From positions 1-48,735 of the forward strand of contig JASBVG010000001.1 of the NCBI GenBank assembly GCA_030147505.1: a stretch of 48,735 nt of DNA, given 5' to 3'. The notes under the pieces are model-generated. The model was not told the DNA's origin. It did no database searches and was given only the letters and a program-made list of their open reading frames with translations. Every line of letters starts with the position of its first letter. Position 1 is the first letter of the stretch. Below, in pieces: positions 32,107 through 40,010 of this stretch. Position numbers and translations under genes: made by a program. This stretch comes from Tardiphaga sp. (lineage in GTDB: Bacteria > Pseudomonadota > Alphaproteobacteria > Rhizobiales > Xanthobacteraceae).

Positions 32107-33861
32107 ATGGTCACTTCGTCACGATATCTTGAGGCCCCGCAATGGCTGCGCGTCTTCGTCCGCGCGCATGAAACCAGCCTTGCGCTTCTGGCCGCGATCA
32201 TCGGCGTGATTGGCGGCCTCGTTGTCGCCGGCATGAGCGCCATGGTGAGCGTGCTGCATGCCGTTCTGTTCAATCTCGAATGGGGCCAGCGGCTGTCGAG
32301 CCAATACTGGATCGACCCCGTCCGGGCCGTGCTGGTTCCCACCCTCGGTGGCCTCGCGCTGGGTATCGCCTTCCTGCTGCTGCTGCGCTGGCGTCCATCC
32401 CGCGAGATCGACCCGATTGAAGCGAATGCGCTCTATGGCGGCCGAATGTCGTTCCGCGGCAGTATCATTGTCTCGCTGCAGACCGTCTGGTCCAGCGGCG
32501 TCGGTGCTTCGGTAGGGCTGGAGGCCGGCTATACCCAGCTCGCCAGCGGACTTGGCGCTTCGATCGGCCGGGCGTTCCATCTGCGTCGGGCCGACCAGCG
32601 CGTGCTGGTGGGCTGCGGCGCCGCGGCGGCGATTGCCGGAGCCTTCGGCGCGCCATTGGCCGGCGCCTTCTACGCCTTCGAGCTGGTCATCGGCGCCTAC
32701 AGCTCGGCGAGCCTGATGCCCGTCGGCGTCGCCGCCGTTACCGGCTATTTCGTCGCACACTCATTTTCGCCGCTGACGCTCGGCGTGGTCGCCGGCCGAT
32801 TCGGCGACGTGCAGGGCCATGACCTTGCAGTTGCCGCCCTGCTCGGGGTGTTCGCCGCAACCTATGGCATCGGCATCATGCGCGTGGTGACGTGGTGTGA
32901 ATGGCTGCTCGCCAGGATTCGTCTGTGGCCGCCGTTGCGACCGGCGCTCGGCGGGCTCGGCGTCGGAGGGCTGGCACTGCTGACGCCGCAGGTGATGTCG
33001 TCCGGTCATGGCGCATTGCATTTCGGCGGCATGACCGCCTATCCGATTGCCCTCGTCGCCTTCGTGATGGTGCTGAAGACCATCGCTTCGATCATTTCGC
33101 TCGGCACCGGATTTCGTGGCGGCCTGTTCTTCGCCTCGCTGTTCATCGGCGCGCTCGGCGGCCACCTGTTCGCCACCGGCATCAATGCGCTGTGGCCGGA
33201 GATCAATGTCGATCCAAACATCTACACGATCATCGGCATGAGCGCCCTCTCCGCCTCGGTGATTGGCGGCCCGCTGACCATGAGTTTCATCGCGCTGGAA
33301 TCCACCGGCAATCTCTGGCTCACCACGGCCGTGCTGGTGGCCGTCATCATCTCCACGCAGATCACCCGCGAATTGTTCGGTTACTCTTTTGCCACCTGGC
33401 GCCTGCATCTGCGCGGTGAAACGATCCGCAGCGCCGCCGACATTGGCTGGATCCGCGACCTCACCGTCAGGCGTCTGATGCGGCCGGATATCTCCATGGT
33501 CGAATCGACCATGCCGCTGGACGAGTTCCGCACAAAGTTTCCACTCGGATCGAAGAATCAGGTGGTCGTGGTGGATTCTGAAGGCAGCTATATGGGGCTT
33601 GCCAGCGTGCCCGAGGCACATTCGCCCGACATCGCCGCATTCCGGCTCGACAGCCTGCTGTATTGCCGCAACGTGGTGCTGCATCCCGAAATGAACATCC
33701 GCGATGCCATGGTGGTGTTCGAGGGCAACGAAGCGGAATCCCTCGCCGTCGTCGAAGCCGAGAGCTACCGCGTGGTCGGCACGCTCTCGGAGGCACATGC
33801 CACACGCCGCTATGCCGAGGAATCCGAACAGCGCCGCCGCGAGGCACTCGGCGAGATGTGA
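32107..33861 (+). CDS. ClC-family chloride channel/transporter with CBS pair
   Basis: This 584-residue protein has a ClC membrane domain (about 20-440) and a C-terminal CBS pair (about 455-575). The gating region reads GASVGLEAGYTQL, keeping the external gating Glu. The proton-pathway Glu (second E of the FxxEE motif in E. coli ClC) appears as Leu in AFELV, suggesting channel rather than H+ exchange behaviour. The third selectivity motif is GFRGGLFFAS, lacking the usual GxFxP proline. The ATG at 32107 was chosen; a GTG at 32068 is possible. It is convergent with the DUF2855 gene, 7 bases apart. Confidence 0.9.
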   Translation: MVTSSRYLEAPQWLRVFVRAHETSLALLAAIIGVIGGLVVAGMSAMVSVLHAVLFNLEWGQRLSSQYWIDPVRAVLVPTLGGLALGIAFLLLLRWRPSREIDPIEANALYGGRMSFRGSIIVSLQTVWSSGVGASVGLEAGYTQLASGLGASIGRAFHLRRADQRVLVGCGAAAAIAGAFGAPLAGAFYAFELVIGAYSSASLMPVGVAAVTGYFVAHSFSPLTLGVVAGRFGDVQGHDLAVAALLGVFAATYGIGIMRVVTWCEWLLARIRLWPPLRPALGGLGVGGLALLTPQVMSSGHGALHFGGMTAYPIALVAFVMVLKTIASIISLGTGFRGGLFFASLFIGALGGHLFATGINALWPEINVDPNIYTIIGMSALSASVIGGPLTMSFIALESTGNLWLTTAVLVAVIISTQITRELFGYSFATWRLHLRGETIRSAADIGWIRDLTVRRLMRPDISMVESTMPLDEFRTKFPLGSKNQVVVVDSEGSYMGLASVPEAHSPDIAAFRLDSLLYCRNVVLHPEMNIRDAMVVFEGNEAESLAVVEAESYRVVGTLSEAHATRRYAEESEQRRREALGEM

Positions 33862-33868
33862 GGATCGA

Positions 33869-34963
33869 TCAGCGCTCGGCCAGCGAAAGCATGTGGCCTT
33901 CGCTTGGCGCGACTTGTCCTGCGAGGGTCTGGCGGTAGACTTCCTCGACAGCCTCCACGCCAAATCGCTCGACAATCATGAGGGACTTCTCCAGCATCGG
34001 CGCAAAACCCGCCCAGGCTGCACCGAAGCGCTGATCGATGCCACCCGGGCCCCATTCCCTGGCGCGTTTGCGAATCTGGTCAGGCGCGAAAAACCAGGAC
34101 GGCTTGGCGCCAGGCATATCATCAACCTCGGCCATGTCCTGATGGGTCATGCCAACCCGACCGCTATAGACGAGACGATCGCCGAAATGGCGATGCAGTC
34201 GACCGCGTAGCTCGGCATTGCCGGCCATATCGACAAAGGCGGTTGCCTGCTCCGGCCGCAGCGTGTCGATGCGGTCGTAGGGGATGACCTCGTGATAGCA
34301 GCCGAGCGACGAGGTGAAATCGGCGTTACGAGCAGATGTGAGACCGATAACGCGGATCGGCGAGCGGCCGGTATGGAGCAGGTGGGCCAGACCGAAAGCG
34401 GTCTTGCTCGACGCACTCGACAGGATCACTTGCTTCGCACCAAAAAGCTCCGCATCGGCGAGAAAGTCATCGACGAGGAATGACAGCATGAACAGCGGCC
34501 GCAGCAGCGCCTGATAATCGCCTTGACGCCCCACGAACGCCGGATCCGCGCCAACGCGCGCATAGGCATTGTAGACCGGCGCGACGCCTTGCCTGTGCGC
34601 CGCGCCATCGCGCAGACCCCGCTTGCTGACATCGACAGCCTCGATCACCAGATGCGTCGCCATCGGGAAATAGCCGAACAGGCGCTCGCCTTCCGGGACA
34701 GACGGATGCTTCGAGGCGATGACATCGCCAAAGCCCCAGACCGGAATATTGCCGCGCCCATCCGGCGCAGGGAACAGCTGCCAGTATTTCAGCGCATCGC
34801 CGAGCATGGCGTAGGTGATATTGTTGGCAGTGAAGGCGAAGCGATCGACTTTCACCAGCAGACCGTCGTCCGGCAACGTCTCGCGCGATGGCAGCGGAGT
34901 TTCCGTCAGTGACGTCTTCGCAAGATCGGCTCTATCGACATTGAATTGCTGGATGCTGTTCAT
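33869..34963 (-). CDS. DUF2855 family protein
   Basis: This is a 364-residue protein of the DUF2855 family, which resembles zinc-free medium-chain reductases. The N-terminal half has LLVKVDRFAFTANNITYAMLGD and PVWGFGDVIAS, and the Rossmann-like part has VILSSASSKTAFGLAHLL. An NAD(P)H-dependent reductase is plausible; the substrate is unknown. AGGAGAC precedes the ATG. An array of AAACG/CGTTT half-sites lies 70 to 95 bases upstream, suggesting control by a TetR-type repressor encoded elsewhere. Confidence 0.85.
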   Translation of the reverse strand: MNSIQQFNVDRADLAKTSLTETPLPSRETLPDDGLLVKVDRFAFTANNITYAMLGDALKYWQLFPAPDGRGNIPVWGFGDVIASKHPSVPEGERLFGYFPMATHLVIEAVDVSKRGLRDGAAHRQGVAPVYNAYARVGADPAFVGRQGDYQALLRPLFMLSFLVDDFLADAELFGAKQVILSSASSKTAFGLAHLLHTGRSPIRVIGLTSARNADFTSSLGCYHEVIPYDRIDTLRPEQATAFVDMAGNAELRGRLHRHFGDRLVYSGRVGMTHQDMAEVDDMPGAKPSWFFAPDQIRKRAREWGPGGIDQRFGAAWAGFAPMLEKSLMIVERFGVEAVEEVYRQTLAGQVAPSEGHMLSLAER

Positions 34964-35030
34964 CGCTGTCTCCTCTTTGCAAGAAGTGTCTCCAGCAGCG
35001 ATGTCCGTATTGCGACAAGGGCCGCGTTTA

Positions 35031-35057
35031 AAACGACGTCCGTTTCAAACGGCGTTT
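35031..35057 (-). promoter_or_regulatory. AAACG/CGTTT operator array upstream of DUF2855
   Basis: Alternating AAACG and CGTTT half-sites make three overlapping palindromes: AAACG-N5-CGTTT (35031-35045), CCGTTT-C-AAACGG (35040-35052) and AAACG-G-CGTTT (35047-35057). It overlaps the last base of the glycosylase gene. Such half-sites are typical of TetR-family operators. Confidence 0.6.
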
Positions 35058-35713
35058 CATGCAGGCGTCCCCGCGATCACGCCCTCGCGCTTCTTGATCG
35101 CATGATAGTAGGCCCACCACAGATGCGCCGCGGCGCCGCGCAGCGGGCGCCACGGTTCGGCAAGGGGCGCCATCTGCTTTACCGTCGGGCGCTCATTCAA
35201 CCCTAGTCCGACCTTGATTGCTTCCTGCAGGGCAACATCACCGGCGGGCCAGGCATCGCCGTGGCCGAGGCAAAACAGCAGATATACATCCGCGGTCCAT
35301 GGGCCGATGCCGTGCAGAGCGACGAGCGTATTGTGCGCGGCATCGGCATCTTCCTCGGTGAGCACATCGAGATTGAGTCGCTCGTCAACGAGTTCTTTCG
35401 CGATCGCCTTCAGCGTTTTGATCTTCGCGGCCGACAAGCCAAGCCGGCCGAGACGATCGGTGCGCGCCTTGCGGATGGCGTGATGATCGAATGGCACATA
35501 GGCCGCCGAAACCCGCCCCCAGATCGCCGCAGCTGCAGCGACAGAGACTTGCTGCCCGCAGACGATCTGCGCCAATCCCTCGAAGCCGGGCGCCCGCTGG
35601 CGCAGCGCCGGCATGCCGGCCTTTGCGAGGATCGGCTTCAGGCGCGAGTCGTCCTTCACCAGTCGCCGGATGGCGTCTTCGAGAACGGACTGATCGGTGA
35701 GATGGACGGTCAT
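35057..35713 (-). CDS. DNA-3-methyladenine glycosylase (AlkA-like)
   Basis: This is a 218-residue HhH-GPD base-excision glycosylase. The helix-hairpin-helix is LVALHGIGPWTADVYLLF, and the catalytic Asp is D159 in WPAGDVALQE. FEGLAQIVCGQQVSVAAA is the substrate-side helix. It removes alkylated purines from DNA. The ATG at 35713 fits the family start, although no clear ribosome site precedes it; a GTG at 35758 is an alternative. It is divergent from the small EcfG-type gene at 35848. Confidence 0.9.
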   Translation of the reverse strand: MTVHLTDQSVLEDAIRRLVKDDSRLKPILAKAGMPALRQRAPGFEGLAQIVCGQQVSVAAAAAIWGRVSAAYVPFDHHAIRKARTDRLGRLGLSAAKIKTLKAIAKELVDERLNLDVLTEEDADAAHNTLVALHGIGPWTADVYLLFCLGHGDAWPAGDVALQEAIKVGLGLNERPTVKQMAPLAEPWRPLRGAAAHLWWAYYHAIKKREGVIAGTPA

Positions 35714-35796
35714 GGCAAAGGAAGGATCATCATGACGCTTCACCAAGATCAATCCCACGCGCTTCCCGCACTGCGACGAAGCGGCGCGGCATGACC

Positions 35797-35822
35797 GGAA
35801 CCAAAGTCTCCCGCGCCGCGTT
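35797..35822 (+). promoter_or_regulatory. EcfG-type promoter (GGAAC-N17-CGTT)
   Basis: GGAAC at 35797-35801 and CGTT at 35819-35822 are 17 bases apart, matching the alphaproteobacterial general stress sigma factor consensus. A start point about 8-10 bases later leaves a short leader with GGAGG before the ATG at 35848. It also rules out the in-frame ATG at 35791. Confidence 0.65.
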
Positions 35823-35847
35823 GTCGGGGCTCAATGGAGGCTTTGTC

Positions 35848-36063
35848 ATGCGGACGTTTTTCGGAATGATCCTCGGTGCGCTGATCCTGGGCATCGGCGT
35901 CTATATGCACGACTCGATGACGACTTCGTCGGTGGCAAACGGCCAAGCCGCGCAGGAGCGCCGCACAATCGTCAATTGGGATGTCGCCCAGACCAATTGG
36001 GAAGCGCTGAAAGCGCGAACCAAGGAGGATTGGGCCAGATTGACGGCACAGATGAAATCGTAA
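35848..36063 (+). CDS. Small single-helix membrane protein
   Basis: This 71-residue protein has an N-terminal hydrophobic helix (FFGMILGALILGIGVYM, residues 4-20) and a soluble tail rich in Asn, Gln, Lys and Trp (VNWDVAQTNWEALKARTKED), likely an amphipathic helix. TGGAGG precedes the ATG. The EcfG-type promoter directly upstream suggests induction in stationary phase or general stress. No named family. A strong terminator follows at 36109. Confidence 0.72.
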   Translation: MRTFFGMILGALILGIGVYMHDSMTTSSVANGQAAQERRTIVNWDVAQTNWEALKARTKEDWARLTAQMKS

Positions 36064-36108
36064 CGCGGCTTGCGGGGACAAAGACGCAAAGGTCAGACAG
36101 ATCGGCTT

Positions 36109-36140
36109 GAAAGCGCCCCGTCTTGAGACGGGGCGCTTTC
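36109..36140. terminator. Bidirectional terminator hairpin
   Basis: GAAAGCGCCCCGTC and GACGGGGCGCTTTC form a perfect 14-bp stem with a TTGA loop between the convergent small membrane gene and dsbA. It should stop transcription from both sides, although the T runs are short. Confidence 0.8.
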
Positions 36141-36149
36141 ATTTGTCGA

Positions 36150-36821
36150 TTACTTTTTCTCGGTCGCTGCCTTACGGGCATCGGCGATGGCCAGCTTGAA
36201 ATGCTCCTTGCTGATCGGGCCCGGAATGCGGAATTTCCCGACGATAAAGGAGGGCGTGCCGCGGAAACCGAAAGCCGTCGCCTGCTTGTCGATCTGCTTG
36301 AGCTTGGCAACAATGGCCTCGCGATTGGCTTGCAGATCGGCGAGCGCACGATCGACATCGATCCCGGCCTTGGCAAGCGTGTCACGCGCGACTTGCTCGG
36401 TCAGCTTGGTATTCAGGCTGATCAGGGCGTGCTGCGCCTCGATGAATTTGTTCTGATAGCGCGTCGCAAGCACAAGGCCGGCGGCATAGACCGAGACCGG
36501 GCCGAGAATTGCCCAGTCTTTCGAGACGAGGCGGACATTGCCGTCTTCCTTGACGACGGCACGGAGATCCGGTGCGAGCTTGCGGCAATACGGGCATTGA
36601 TAGTCGAAATATTCGACGATCGTGACATCGCCCTTCGGATTCCCCGAAGCCGGAATATCGGGATCTCGCAGCACGAGGGATTCCTTGAGAACCTCGTCGT
36701 CCTCATCGCTGCCCGGCGCCGCTATGGCGCGACCGCTGGCACCGAGCAACATGGCTCCGCCAAACAGGCCAAGCGCGGCGCGGCGCGTCGGTGCGAAAGT
36801 ATGAAAATTGCGGCCGCTCAT
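36150..36821 (-). CDS. DsbA-family thioredoxin-like protein
   Basis: This 223-residue periplasmic disulfide oxidoreductase of the DsbA/Com1 type has a twin-Arg-containing signal region (TRRAALGLFGGAMLLGAS). The active site CPYC is at 76-79 in YFDYQCPYCRK, and the cis-proline motif is RGTPSF. It likely introduces or isomerises disulfides. GGAGA precedes the ATG at 36821. A DsbB is encoded at 43587, possibly its re-oxidising partner. The TauE gene lies 33 bases upstream. Confidence 0.9.
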   Translation of the reverse strand: MSGRNFHTFAPTRRAALGLFGGAMLLGASGRAIAAPGSDEDDEVLKESLVLRDPDIPASGNPKGDVTIVEYFDYQCPYCRKLAPDLRAVVKEDGNVRLVSKDWAILGPVSVYAAGLVLATRYQNKFIEAQHALISLNTKLTEQVARDTLAKAGIDVDRALADLQANREAIVAKLKQIDKQATAFGFRGTPSFIVGKFRIPGPISKEHFKLAIADARKAATEKK

Positions 36822-36854
36822 GATGTTCTCCGGAGACGCATCATGCGCCAATCG

Positions 36855-37634
36855 TCATGTCACGTAGATATTACGGGCCAACATATAGAGGGCCACGAGT
36901 ATAATGATAACCGCAAAAATCACATTCAACGCGCCTCGCTGTACCGACAACGAGCGCGCCACGGCCGTTCCCGCCAGCCCGCCGACGATGCCGCCGACGA
37001 TGAACACCAAAGCAAGTGTCCAGGAAATCAGCTCCGACCAGGCATAGCTGAGCGCCGTGGTGAGGCCGAAAGCCGTGACCGCGACGAGCGACGACGAAAT
37101 GGCGCTCATGATCGACATGCCGGTTGCCAGCATCAGGGCCGGCACGATCAAAAAGCCGCCGCCGATGCCGAAGAACCCGGACAGCGTGCCCGTGATCAGG
37201 CCGAGACCGACCAGCGCCGGCGTATTGTCCGTACTGATCGCCACACGCTGCTCGCCGACCCGGGCGCGGGTCTTCAGCATCAGGATGGCGATGACCAGCA
37301 TCAACACCGCGAACAGCGCCAGGAGATTCTGGCCGTCCATCCGCTTGCCGAGCACCGAACCGCCGAGCGCACCGACGATGCCCGCAGCCGCAAAGACGAG
37401 CGCGCAGGACCAGTGGACGTTGCCGCCGCGCGCGTGATTGCCGAGATTGACCGCCGCATTGGCGGCCACCGCGATGGCACTGGTGCCGATCGCCACATGC
37501 GGATTGGGAACCCCCACCACATAGACCATCAGCGGCACGGCAAGAATCGATCCGCCGCCGCCGACGAGGCCGAGCGAAAAACCTACCAGCGCGCCGGAAG
37601 CCAGCCCGAGCACGCCCTGCATCACCGTGATCAT
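36855..37634 (-). CDS. TauE/SafE family sulfite exporter-like protein
   Basis: This 259-residue membrane protein has about eight helices in two repeats. Family glycine motifs are SLGLVGGGGSILAVPLM in the first half and SGFFGIGGGFLIVPAL in the second. Members move sulfite, sulfoacetate or other sulfur anions, and the substrate here is unknown. The ATG at 37634 gives the family length. Its closeness to dsbA suggests sulfur or thiol chemistry as a shared theme, but this is inference. Confidence 0.9.
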   Translation of the reverse strand: MITVMQGVLGLASGALVGFSLGLVGGGGSILAVPLMVYVVGVPNPHVAIGTSAIAVAANAAVNLGNHARGGNVHWSCALVFAAAGIVGALGGSVLGKRMDGQNLLALFAVLMLVIAILMLKTRARVGEQRVAISTDNTPALVGLGLITGTLSGFFGIGGGFLIVPALMLATGMSIMSAISSSLVAVTAFGLTTALSYAWSELISWTLALVFIVGGIVGGLAGTAVARSLSVQRGALNVIFAVIIILVALYMLARNIYVT

Positions 37635-37741
37635 GACCCGCCGATTCGCGATTGCTACGGCAGGGACCTTAGTGGCGTTTTTCCTGCACCTCCATGCAGG
37701 GAAGCGCATGGCTCAGCAGCTTGTGAACAGTTGTGCTCGCG

Positions 37742-38464
37742 TCAACGCACCAGCAGCGTGACGGCGATGGGGACCAGCAGTGAGGTGACCAGCGCATTCA
37801 GGCTCATGGCGATGCCGGCAAATACGCCCGCCATGGCATCGACCTGGAAGGCCCGGGCGACACCGATGCCATGTGAGGCCAGACCGACCGCAAAGCCGCG
37901 GGCACGATAGTCGGTAATCCTCATCCGGTTCATCATCGGCGTCACGATGATCGCGCCCATGATGCCAGTGAGCACCACGGACACGGCCGTGAGCGATGCA
38001 TCCGCGCCGAGTGACTCACTGATGCCCATGGCGACGCCGGCCGTGACCGATTTCGGCGCCAGCGACAGCGTCACCTTCTCAGGCAAACCAAAGGCCTGAG
38101 CCAGCAGCACGACGGACACGATAGCGGTAATGCAACCGACCACCAGCGCCGCAAGCATCGGCACGATAGCGGCGAGCACCGTCTTGCGATTCTCATAGAG
38201 CGGGACGGCCAGCGCGACCGTTGCCGGGCCGAGCAGGAAATGCACGAACTGGGCGCCGCTGAAATAGGCGGTGTAGGACGTGCCCGTCAGCAGCAGAAAG
38301 ACCGCGATGATCCACATCGAATGGAAGACGGGATTGGCGAATGGATGCCGTCCCGATGCCTGCGACAGCGCATCGGCGGCGGCATAGACGAACAACGTCA
38401 CCGTCAGCCACAGCAGTGGCTGCTGCGAGAGATAGACCCACAGCGCGAACGGATTTGAGGTCAT
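37742..38464 (-). CDS. lrgB: LrgB/CidB-type membrane protein
   Basis: This 240-residue membrane protein is the LrgB partner of the LrgA/CidA holin-like pair. It has about seven helices and the family segment LSLAPKSVTAGVAMGISESLG. The pair influences autolysis in Gram-positives, and in bacteria and plastids it is linked to glycolate/glycerate or pyruvate transport. It starts inside the lrgA stop (ATGA overlap of four bases). Confidence 0.92.
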   Translation of the reverse strand: MTSNPFALWVYLSQQPLLWLTVTLFVYAAADALSQASGRHPFANPVFHSMWIIAVFLLLTGTSYTAYFSGAQFVHFLLGPATVALAVPLYENRKTVLAAIVPMLAALVVGCITAIVSVVLLAQAFGLPEKVTLSLAPKSVTAGVAMGISESLGADASLTAVSVVLTGIMGAIIVTPMMNRMRITDYRARGFAVGLASHGIGVARAFQVDAMAGVFAGIAMSLNALVTSLLVPIAVTLLVR

Positions 38465-38847
38465 GACGCTTGCCGGCCTCGCGTCATGACGCGGCTGACG
38501 ACAAGAAACGTACCGACGGTGACCAGCAGCGTGATCACGACGGAAATCGCCAGCGCGCCGGCGATGGCCACGCCATGCTCGGCAAGCAGATCGAGCCGTT
38601 GCACGACGCCGACACCCGCCGGGATGAACATCAATGACAGATGGGCCAGCAATCCCTTGGCTGCGTTCTCCACACGACCACCTTGCAGAGGTCCAATCGC
38701 GAACAATGTCGCGCGATCACGCAGCAACAGCAGGACGAACAGCAACAGCATCCCGAACACGGGACCGGGAATGGGCCAAGCCAAGCTACGCACGACGACT
38801 TCGCCGGCAAGCTGGCACAGCAGGATCAAACAAAGACTGGCAATCAT
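38461..38847 (-). CDS. lrgA: LrgA/CidA-type membrane protein
   Basis: This 128-residue membrane protein of the CidA/LrgA holin-like family has four helices. Its family core is PGPVFGMLLLFVLLLL and SLMFIPAGVGVV. It works with LrgB, encoded directly downstream with overlapping codons. The start has its Shine-Dalgarno (GCGGAG) inside the 3' arm of an 11-bp hairpin, so translation may be controlled by unfolding of the leader. Confidence 0.92.
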   Translation of the reverse strand: MIASLCLILLCQLAGEVVVRSLAWPIPGPVFGMLLLFVLLLLRDRATLFAIGPLQGGRVENAAKGLLAHLSLMFIPAGVGVVQRLDLLAEHGVAIAGALAISVVITLLVTVGTFLVVSRVMTRGRQAS

Positions 38848-38852
38848 GGAAT

Positions 38853-38886
38853 CTCCGCGGGTGCTTGGGCCTTATCACCCGCGGAG
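38853..38886 (-). promoter_or_regulatory. Hairpin covering the lrgA ribosome-binding site
   Basis: On the minus strand CTCCGCGGGTG pairs perfectly with CACCCGCGGAG (38886-38876 and 38863-38853, 12-base loop). The 3' arm ends with GCGGAG, the only Shine-Dalgarno-like sequence, five bases before the lrgA ATG. It could instead be the terminator of the 38926 gene, but no T run follows. Confidence 0.65.
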
Positions 38887-38925
38887 CGGAATATGTCGAT
38901 CAGGTCGGCTGCACGGCTGATTTGA

Positions 38926-39420
38926 TCAGGCCGCACCCTTCAGACGCTTGGTACACTCGCTGTAATAGCCGCCGCCCTTCTGGATCCATTTCAAGCCGCC
39001 ATTGGCATTGGTGGCCTTGTTGGCATTGTACTGATCCACGCAAGTATGCATGCGGGCCTTGCCGGCGGTTTCCTTGGCGTATTTCGGATCGACCGCCGAG
39101 GGGAAGGTCGCGGGGCCGGATGGAGCCGCCGGGGCTGCCGCAGGAGCAGCAGCCGTCTTCGGTGTCGCGGCCGGTTTGGCTTCTGCTGCAGCCGGAGCGG
39201 CGGGTGCGGCCGTCGCAGCCGGCGTCGCTGCTGCTGCATTGGCGCCGCATTCGGCCTTGCGGAAGTCATTCCATTTCTGACCATTCAGCGTGCCGGCGGT
39301 CTTTGCCGCCTGGTATTTTGCACTGCATTCAGCAGCGGTCAGAGCACTGGCAGGCTGTGCGGCGAACAAGGCCATTCCGGAGATCACAAAGGCACTGGCA
39401 AGAGCAATGTGTTTCGTCAT
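38926..39420 (-). CDS. Secreted protein with two Cys domains and Ala/Pro linker
   Basis: This is a 164-residue exported protein. The signal peptide ends at PASALT (about 27). Two similar short domains follow, the first with TAAECSAKYQAAK...FRKAECG and the second with MHTCVDQYNANK...SECTKRLKG, each with a Cys pair about 28-30 apart. They are joined by a 50-residue Ala/Pro linker. Each pair may form a disulfide. The domain resembles the PsiF-type or ECxxxY small repeat proteins but is not clearly one. GGGAGAAG precedes the ATG. It is divergent from a true PsiF-type gene at 39624. Confidence 0.78.
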   Translation of the reverse strand: MTKHIALASAFVISGMALFAAQPASALTAAECSAKYQAAKTAGTLNGQKWNDFRKAECGANAAAATPAATAAPAAPAAAEAKPAATPKTAAAPAAAPAAPSGPATFPSAVDPKYAKETAGKARMHTCVDQYNANKATNANGGLKWIQKGGGYYSECTKRLKGAA

Positions 39421-39472
39421 GTCGTCTTCTCCCTGGATATGCGAATGACCGGACTATCCTAGCGCTGCCATA

Positions 39473-39506
39473 TTCAACGGCAATGAGATTTCAACGGCAA
39501 TGAGAT
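39473..39506. repeat. Tandem 17-bp direct repeat in divergent promoter
   Basis: TTCAACGGCAATGAGAT occurs twice in perfect tandem (39473-39489 and 39490-39506). It lies 52 bases before the double-Cys gene and 118 bases before the PsiF-type gene. It may be a pair of operator sites or a recent slippage duplication. Confidence 0.85.
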
Positions 39507-39623
39507 CGCGGGCGACTGCGAAAATTTATCGTGATCGATGGCGCGGCACGAATTGTAGTTCGTTCACCTGCGGTTCATCCCGGCGTTATCAGGTTGTCAA
39601 TCCCCGAAAGAAGAGGTGTCACC

Positions 39624-39899
39624 ATGACCCGACTCGTTACCAGCCTTGCGGCAGCTGCTTTTGCCTCCTTGATGCTGATCGGCGCAGCAAGCGCACAGGC
39701 GCCCGCAACGGGTGACCAGAAGATGGCCCCCGCCAGCAAGATGGCGCCGGCCGATAGCAGCAAGGCCGACAGCAAGGCAGAGAAACCGCGTACGGCTGCG
39801 TCGCTGGAATGCTCCAAACAGGCGGACGCCAAGGGCCTGCACGGCGACGCCCGCCGCAAATTCCGCTCCGAGTGCAAGAAGGGCGTAAAGACGAACTAA
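39624..39899 (+). CDS. PsiF repeat-type exported protein
   Basis: This is a 91-residue exported protein with a signal peptide to about residue 24 (IGAASAQ) and a low-complexity Met/Lys/Ser segment. One PsiF repeat follows: RTAASLECSKQADAKGLHG then RRKFRSECKKG, with its two Cys. PsiF is induced by phosphate starvation in E. coli, and the role is unknown. E. coli PsiF carries two repeats and this protein only one. GAGGTG precedes the ATG at 39624. A hairpin terminator follows. Confidence 0.85.
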   Translation: MTRLVTSLAAAAFASLMLIGAASAQAPATGDQKMAPASKMAPADSSKADSKAEKPRTAASLECSKQADAKGLHGDARRKFRSECKKGVKTN

Positions 39900-39910
39900 A
39901 CGAACCGTAG

Positions 39911-39942
39911 CCTGTCCCTCGTCTGCGAAAGCGAGGGACAGG
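39911..39942 (+). terminator. Hairpin after the PsiF-type gene
   Basis: CCTGTCCCTCG and CGAGGGACAGG (39911-39921 and 39932-39942) form a perfect 11-bp stem with a 10-base loop directly after the stop. The T run is weak. Confidence 0.65.
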
Positions 39943-40010
39943 TAGACTGGGACGCATTTGTCGTCAGGTTCGGACTTTGTCATAAAGCGGGCTCCTCGAG
40001 CCGCTACCGA

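Noticed and set aside
35791..35847. ATG at 35791 as start of the small membrane protein
   Set aside because: The EcfG-type promoter motif overlaps that region, and GGAGG just before 35848 marks the better start.
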